Shown here piece after piece: positions 10,497 through 15,521 of a stretch of DNA of 15,521 nt. Below the pieces are notes generated by a model. The model had not been told where the DNA came from, made no database searches, and worked only from the letters and a program-made list of their open reading frames with translations. A program made the translations under genes and the position numbers. The stretch is taken from the NCBI RefSeq assembly GCF_000275845.1, contig NW_006766895.1, positions 244,951 through 260,471 of the forward strand, given 5' to 3'. Numbering within the stretch: position 1 is the first letter of the stretch; each line of letters starts with the position of its first letter. Source of the stretch: Dichomitus squalens LYAD-421 SS1. Taxonomy: Eukaryota; Basidiomycota; Agaricomycetes; Polyporales; Polyporaceae.

Positions 10497-12685
10497 ATGT
10501 CTTCGCCGCTCTCTTTGGATGATACTTTCGGAGCCCTCCTCATTGGGACTTATCTGTCGCTGATGTATGTTTTGCGAACATCTTGTGGAAACGTCAGTGC
10601 GTCACTCAAGGATGTTCCAGATTGTACGGGGTCGCTTTGCATCAATCATTCCAATACTACAAGGAATACCCACATGACAAAACATGGATTAAGGTCTATG
10701 TAAGCCGCTATTATATTGATCAGAATTTCTTTTGCCGCTCAAACTATCTGCTTCGATGAGGTGGCTGTCATCGTGTATGTTTGAGGTCTTTCTCACACCC
10801 TCGCCTCGTCTGGCTGAGATATTGTTCAGAGTGTTGGAAACGGTCTGCAGTTTCCTCACCATGCACATTTGGCAAGTTCTACTGCCGTGCTTAGCTAAGG
10901 CACCATTGAAGCTAGACGCGACCACTTTCATCAGTTGGTACTACGGAATAACCAGTCATGACAACGTGGTTCGTTTGAATATGATACCTTGGTGAGTCGT
11001 CTGGTCGCTGATACAAAAATGTGCCATTTCATCTGTCATACAAACAGGTCTTGCCCGGTATGTCTCTCTGTCAGGCTTCCTGTCCCGTTCTTCTGTTAAT
11101 ATGGGGGGAAGATTCTCGCGATTGTCGGAGTAAGCCTCAACTGATGATATGTATCATGGCCTTGCTGACTTGCCCTTACTACAGAGTAGTTTGATTGTTT
11201 TGACCCAATAGTTGGTCTTCGCCGAGATCGTCAACGCATGAGTAAATTAACACCTCTTCCCTGCTGTGCTAGCTTCTTCTTGCAAAGGGCATGGCTCCGT
11301 GAGTTTTGTTGTATTCCTTTGTATGTAGTCTTACTAAGCAATAACCAGTTAGTCGTCAGTACCGAGTGGTCGTGGGAGCGGCGGTGAGTGTCCACTATTG
11401 TTTCACAACTAGCCTCATGAACCAACAAACTGAGAGAGCTAGTCAATATTCCATGCCGTGGAGCTTGGTAAGTTCAACGCCCCGTATCTCGGTGGTTATA
11501 TGCTGACCCTATAGTCAATGCTAGTAATGTGCTACCGTGAGCTCTCAACTCCCCTTCAGATGTGCTGGCCTGATCTTGCGAGATTCACTCTATCAGTGAT
11601 ATCTGTATACATGTATAATCCCCCATTACTCTTCATCAGCCTGCTGCCCTAACCGTAGATTATTTCAGGTTCAAAGTCAGAACATGGCTCGCATACTCGC
11701 CCAAATACGTGGTGGGTAGCTTCTCAGCTTACACTACCTAGGTGTCTAACGCCCTAGCATCTAAGTGGCTGATAACTGTACACAATGCGGTCTCCGCTGT
11801 TTCCGATTTCCTCACAGCTGGAGTGCTCATCTACACACTCCGACGCAGCCGCACGGGTGTTAGGATGTGAGTCTCATTGGTCCTGCCATTGTTGGTCATA
11901 TGCTCACTCGTGGGACAGTACGAATGATATAATCAACACCCTGATTTTATACACCGTCAGCACAGGTAGTCTCCTCAGACTGGTGATTTTACATATTGAG
12001 GATGAATTGCTGAGCAGTAACCGCGTTAGGTTTGGTCACTGGGTGCGTATACGGCATCAGCGAGTATATATTTTCGCGAAATAACAACTCATTGCCGCAG
12101 TCTATACAATGTTACTAGTCTCATTGCGGTAAGGCCTCGTAAACAAACAGTAGATCAAAATCACATCATCGCATCCCCAGGCAATCGCTCTTCCAGACAG
12201 CCAGATCTACTGTGGGGCTACAATTATAGGAATCAAGCGTAAGTATGTTTGCGAGCCCGTCCATGTTGTAGGCTCACTTCAGATTGAACAGTATATTCAA
12301 ACTCGGTCCTCGCAGCGTAAGTCAAGGAGCACTGCAACGACAGCGACACGAGCTCATCTGAGAATTGCTGCACCACTGTCATAGACTGAATTCTCGACAA
12401 TCCCTATCGGCTCAGTATCAACATGCATACATTGATACCACGGCGTTCGGAGCAAGCTTCATGCCCGACGTTTCGAGTGACATGGAGCTTTCAGCAACTT
12501 CGAGAGCGAGACAGGTTGGTTCACTTCATTCTAGGAGCAGATATAGTGTGCTAAATCTCGTGACCTTCTAGCCCAGCTCTAGGATTGGCAAGACAACCCC
12601 CAAGGGCTCGAGAGACAACGCAATCCAGATCAAGGTTTTGCGAACCCAGGAGTTCGTTCATGATCCGCGAGAAAACTTAGAATGA
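10497..12685 (+). CDS. DUF6534 membrane protein, extremely intron-rich, possibly broken
   Basis: This is a second DUF6534-family seven-helix protein of unknown biochemical role. It is hidden from ORF calling because coding pieces are tiny. My model joins 21 exons in compatible phases to 331 residues: 10497-10564, 10621-10699, 10761-10774, 10830-10871, 10935-10991, 11048-11057, 11112-11129, 11212-11237, 11273-11298, 11349-11383, 11515-11536, 11597-11612, 11669-11715, 11758-11866, 11919-11965, 12018-12042, 12101-12128, 12181-12238, 12292-12316, 12385-12514 and 12572-12685. Landmarks are LDDTFGALLIGTYLSL (helix 1), YYKEYPHDKTWIKVY, VLETVCSFLTMHICWYY, AFFLQRAWLLSRQYRVVVG, SAVSDFLTAGVLIYTLRRSR, INTLILYTVST, and the signature KLYSNSVLAALNSRQSLS, then a polar tail. 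The 5' and 3' thirds are secure; 11384-11757 is the least certain part. The intron at 10872-10934 is GC-AG. The gap at 11238-11272 needs an AT-AG intron of 35 nt; if that is not spliced, an in-frame TGA truncates the protein near residue 113. Confidence 0.78.
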
Positions 12686-13245
12686 CCTCCCATAGACGGA
12701 CGTTCGGTCAGATCAGAGATTCCAGTTGTCTTTCTTCTATGAAGAGTTCACTGAGCGTTAGCACGTAGAACATACATGTTATTTATCGGTCCGACGTTGG
12801 GTTACATACCTGGACACCACACTAGTGTATTTGGATCCAGTGTAAAGCAAATATAGCCTCTCGCGATACATTCATACGTATACCTGAGCCTTGGAGAAGA
12901 GATCTGGCTTGTCTAACCGTTCTTGCCGCGTACCCAAGGCTGGATCAGGCAATTCTCAATTACGTTAGCCGCGTTTGGGTAGTGCACGAAGCCCAGGATT
13001 TCCTAGGCACGTAACCCTGTTATTCAGATTCACACCTCAGATGATTCTACAGCGGACGGAAACTAAGACGCATACCGTGACATGGTCAAGGCCACATGTA
13101 TTTCCATGCCTGCTTTTCATGCGACGGTGATTAATATTCCCTAGTTCCATTTTATGGACGGATAGCGACCGTAGACTTAGTAGGCAGAGGGTCAGCACAG
13201 TACGCGGTCGTTGAAGCTTTAGCCTGGTTAGAGGATATCAGAGCT
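12686..13245. other. Convergent spacer, no gene recognised
   Basis: This lies between the stop of the plus-strand DUF6534 gene and the end of the Clr2-like relic. An intact Clr2-like gene would continue here on the minus strand with its C-terminal half, but I find only a doubtful fragment around 13150-13210 (frame reading CADPLPTKSTVAIRP). Otherwise there is nothing that I can support. Confidence 0.45.
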
Positions 13246-14360
13246 TCACAGAGCCAGCGCGAATGTCGAGGTCTCGTTCGGGAGAAATTGAGAAATGTAT
13301 TGATGCGGCTCGACTAGCGTCTTTGGTGGCGTTGGAGCGCGGCGGGCGGCAGCGCAAGGTTTCACTACTGGCGTACGCCGTTGTTGGAGGCCACAAAGCT
13401 CGTGTGGCTCTGGACGGGGCCGGGTGGTGCGGGATGGTAGCCTACCAGCGACAGACGTTGATCGCCCCTGGGAAAGACCCGTATTGTCTGAGATGATGCG
13501 TTGCGGCTGTTTGGTGCAGTACTTGCACAGGCAGTCTGCACGATTCATGGTCTCGTCCTGGATCAACCATGAGGCGTGCGGTATGAAGTCGTTCGCTGAG
13601 CGGAAATGGTTTATAATTGTGGACCCTGGCAATATTTGATGAAGATATAACTAGAGAACAGCCAGAGTCAAGGAAATGACACAGTGACGAGATGAGAACA
13701 GGCGTGTACCACGAATTCTGAGGACTATCTGCCCAGTACAGGTAGAAGAGGCATTTGTTCAGTACGGCACATCTGCCGCAGTGATGCGTGCGATGTAGGC
13801 CTACCGCCGTGCGGAGGTATTCCTTCACAATTGGTCTCATACAGAACAAGCGTATAATATGCATATGAGATATCTCCACATGTGACCTCACTAAACAAGG
13901 ATTGTTGACTCATCCTTGGCACCTTTTATGCCAAGTGGCGGTGCTCCGGACGACTTAGGACGAACAAGTTTACCCACATACCGCAGAGATATGAGTCGTG
14001 TCGCGGCGCATTGGCCGGGCCCTTATTGTGATCATACAGCTGGTATCCTTCAAAAAAAACTCTTCAAGACATACTTTGGGCACTCTGATGACAGTGACCG
14101 GGAACATTATCAGTGTGAAAGTCTGATATGCTTCGGCTATGCTCACCCGGAAGCTGCATACGGATGGATAGCTGGGAGCCTACTGCACCACGCCACATGA
14201 TTGAGAGGCTATCATCCACGTACACAGGCCTCATGTAGTTCACTTGAACCTCGCTGTCCACGACCTTCATGTTCTTGGGCAGTGCAACGGCAATTTCATC
14301 GCTACGCAGGAGCTTGATCCATGACGGGTTCTCGGGAAGAGTACGGCCGCCGGTTGTCTC
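13246..14360 (-). pseudogene. Clr2-like silencing protein, N-terminal relic
   Basis: These are remains of a gene with the fungal Clr2 N-terminal (transcription-silencing) domain. Clr2 in fission yeast belongs to the SHREC heterochromatin silencing complex; Agaricomycetes carry many Clr2-like genes of unknown role. Three exons are visible: 14360-14147, 14084-13982 and 13625-13246. Recognisable segments in order are LPENPSWIKLLRSDE, VVDSEVQVNYMRPVYVDD, WRGAVGSQLSI, YVLKSFF, EGYQLYDHNKGPANAPRHDS, FRSANDFIPHASWL, CLCKYCTKQPQRIIS and AARRAPTPPKTL. It is damaged. A run of eight T (minus strand, 14059-14052) shifts the frame between KSFF and EGYQ, where seven would keep it open. A second shift near 13280-13295 moves the conserved PERDLDIRAGS out of frame. 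The second intron is 356 nt, far longer than the rest. The C-terminal half is missing and no start exon was found. A sequencing error at the T-run is the alternative for the first shift. Confidence 0.78.
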
Positions 14361-14490
14361 CTAGAAATACAGATAGCAATTAAGACAGAAAAGCACGTAG
14401 CAAAACTCAAGAGTGATGAAATGGAGGCAGACCGGGGAGCACAAGAAGGTGCGGTGGCATAAGGTACCGCCATCTCGAGCGTCGACCCTC

Positions 14491-14510
14491 AGTACTCAGT
14501 ACTGAGTACT
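14491..14510. repeat. Perfect 20-bp palindrome
   Basis: The sequence agtactcagtactgagtact is its own reverse complement. It is built from overlapping AGTACT and CTCAGT units, and a further CAGTAAGTAC follows directly, so it is both palindromic and quasi-repetitive. It lies upstream of the Clr2-like relic on that gene's strand. It may be a slippage or cruciform-prone site; no function is known. Confidence 0.9.
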
Positions 14511-14729
14511 CAGTAAGTACGCAGGCGCCAACAACCGTTCCCATGGGCGGGAAAGCAACGCGAGAGCCGCTTACATCAGCTAGAGCAAATGAATTATCGG
14601 ACTGCGTGACACCGAAGAAGACGTCGACCGCTCCTCCCCTTCGCTTTTTACTACTGCTGCAATGCTCGACATCTTCATGTACCACTGCTTCTTGACGTCG
14701 CCGTAATCATCCATGTCTTATGCGGTCAT

Positions 14730-15005
14730 CTATTCCACCACTTTGGCGTTGAACTGTGCGGCAAAATTGCACGCGATCACTTTCGTGTTCTCTCCGATTC
14801 CCGTCGTTTCGGCCAAATTGACAAACTCCGGGGATTTCATGGGCTGTTCCCGCTCCTCTACGATATCCTTCAATGAATGACTCAGAATGCTTTGCAATGC
14901 TCGTTTAGGGGGTGCGTATGTTGCTAACTCGTAAATGGTGTCGCATACCGCAAGGACTCGAGTATCTACGATAGCTGCAAGACCTCGTCGTCCCACAGAA
15001 GCCAA
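14730..15005 (-). CDS. Unidentified frame, possibly a gene fragment
   Basis: This 91-codon frame reads like protein, with segments such as VCDTIYELATYAPPKRAL, SLKDIVEEREQPMKSPEFV and KVIACNFAAQFNAKVVE, but I do not recognise a family. The usual ATG is at 15005-15003. A minus-strand splice acceptor (ttgttag) lies just upstream, so it could instead be an internal or last exon. Further open sequence follows on the same strand at 14715-14580 (begins MDDYGDVKKQWYMKM), separated by a stop. It may be a 5' neighbour or displaced part of the Clr2-like relic, or a separate decayed gene. Confidence 0.3.
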   Translation of the reverse strand: MASVGRRGLAAIVDTRVLAVCDTIYELATYAPPKRALQSILSHSLKDIVEEREQPMKSPEFVNLAETTGIGENTKVIACNFAAQFNAKVVE

Positions 15006-15046
15006 ATACTAACAATGAGGTATGTGGGCGTTGGCAGACGTTGTTC

Positions 15047-15285
15047 TCTGCGATTCGAAGAATCGCGTACTATACACTGGACTCCTAGCTGTAGATTCGT
15101 TGGACAGGACTCAATAGGGGTAGTCAAAGATGGCGATTCGGTGGACGATTCGAGGGAACGATTCGGGAGACGATTCGAGAAGGGGGGAATCCGCGATTCT
15201 GGCAGAATCGCGTCGAATCGCCGGTGCGAGTCTGGAGGAGCACCGCCCACCCGAATCGCGATTCTCTGCACTCGATTCCCTCAGC
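15047..15285. repeat. GATTCG / CGAATC repeat patch
   Basis: About a dozen copies of GATTC[GT] or its complement GAATCG fall in 240 bp. Four direct copies start at 15135, 15147, 15160 and 15172, giving a 12-13 bp period. Inverted pairs also occur: a 9-bp stem with a 3-nt loop (cgcgattct / agaatcgcg) at 15192-15212, and gcgattc / gaatcgc around 15049-15065. It is low-complexity, hairpin-prone DNA. It lies upstream of the probable gene that starts at 15442. Confidence 0.75.
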
Positions 15286-15441
15286 CCAACCTCGGATAAG
15301 CCCTCTTAAAATAGGTTATATGTCCAAATTTTATTGGGGTTTGTCTTAGCACGTCTTACGAGCGACCATGGCCCTACTGCAAGCTTGCCGCTTCTCTACT
15401 TTTATCAGAATTGCCGGTCTACAGATTCCCTCCACCTTCAA

Positions 15442-15521
15442 ATGTCCGATCAGACCGAAAACCCTACTTTCAGAAAGTCTGGCCGTCTCACTTGGCAACC
15501 TTCTGCTGGCTCTGGCACGAA
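15442..15521 (+). CDS. Start of a gene, cut by the window end
   Basis: A frame beginning MSDQTENPTFRKSGRLTW stays open to the last base (26 codons visible). It has a fungal-like start: a pyrimidine-rich leader (ccctccaccttca) directly before the ATG, and a polar, protein-like N-terminus. An alternative upstream ATG at 15368 in another frame (MALLQACRFSTF...) is also open to the end and could encode a mitochondrial-type leader, so the frame choice is not certain. The family cannot be named from so little. Confidence 0.4.
   Translation, partial: MSDQTENPTFRKSGRLTWQPSAGSGT

Noticed and set aside
11443..11467. An extra 25-nt exon (SIFHAVELG) in the plus-strand DUF6534 gene, with shifted downstream exons
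   Set aside because: It also keeps phase, but gives a polar, overlong segment. Skipping it restores a hydrophobic helix and a family-like length. It remains a possible alternative.
13442..13891. 149-codon minus-strand frame across the Clr2-like intron
   Set aside because: It spans the splice acceptor and the wrong frame of exon 3, where the conserved CKYC frame is clearly the coding one.
1..15521. CRISPR array, defence island or secondary-metabolite cluster
   Set aside because: There are no spacer-regular repeats, no Cas, restriction or toxin-like genes, and no polyketide, peptide or terpene synthase. Gene structure is eukaryotic throughout.

Overview
The window reads as nuclear DNA of a filamentous basidiomycete, probably an Agaricomycete and possibly a polypore. 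The genes are cut by many short introns (mostly 48-70 nt, GT-AG with CTRAY-like branch points). The protein families (DUF6534 seven-helix membrane proteins, GMC oxidoreductase, a Clr2-like silencing protein) are typical of that class. No bacterial, viral or CRISPR signal is seen. All assignments come from reading translations by eye; no search was run.

Layout. (1) 98-498: a probable solo LTR. (2) 1649-3122, minus: an intact DUF6534 membrane protein, 9 exons, 333 aa. (3) 3123-4368: no confident gene, but one 131-codon open stretch without an early ATG. (4) 4369-7026, plus: a complete FAD-dependent GMC oxidoreductase, 15 exons, 617 aa, both catalytic histidines present. (5) 7663-8462, minus: a complete YKT6 R-SNARE, 4 exons, 199 aa, ending in a CCxIM-type lipidation motif. 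(6) 8463-10496: about 2 kb with no confident gene. (7) 10497-12685, plus: a second DUF6534 gene, shredded into about 21 exons, several only 10-18 nt. One intron has an AT donor and is only 35 nt long, so the gene may be newly broken. (8) 13246-14360, minus: remains of a Clr2 N-terminal-domain gene with two apparent frameshifts and no C-terminal half. (9) 14361-15441: an unidentified minus-strand frame, a 20-bp palindrome and a GATTCG-rich repeat patch. (10) 15442 to the end: the probable start of another plus-strand gene.

The genes do not form an obvious pathway. YKT6 is a housekeeping membrane-fusion gene, the GMC enzyme is a redox enzyme, and the two DUF6534 proteins are orphan membrane proteins. 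The Clr2 relic, the repeat patches and the LTR suggest an accessory, evolving stretch around two conserved genes. I did not find a convincing undescribed multi-gene system. The most notable result is the hidden micro-exon gene at 10497-12685, which ordinary ORF calling misses entirely.
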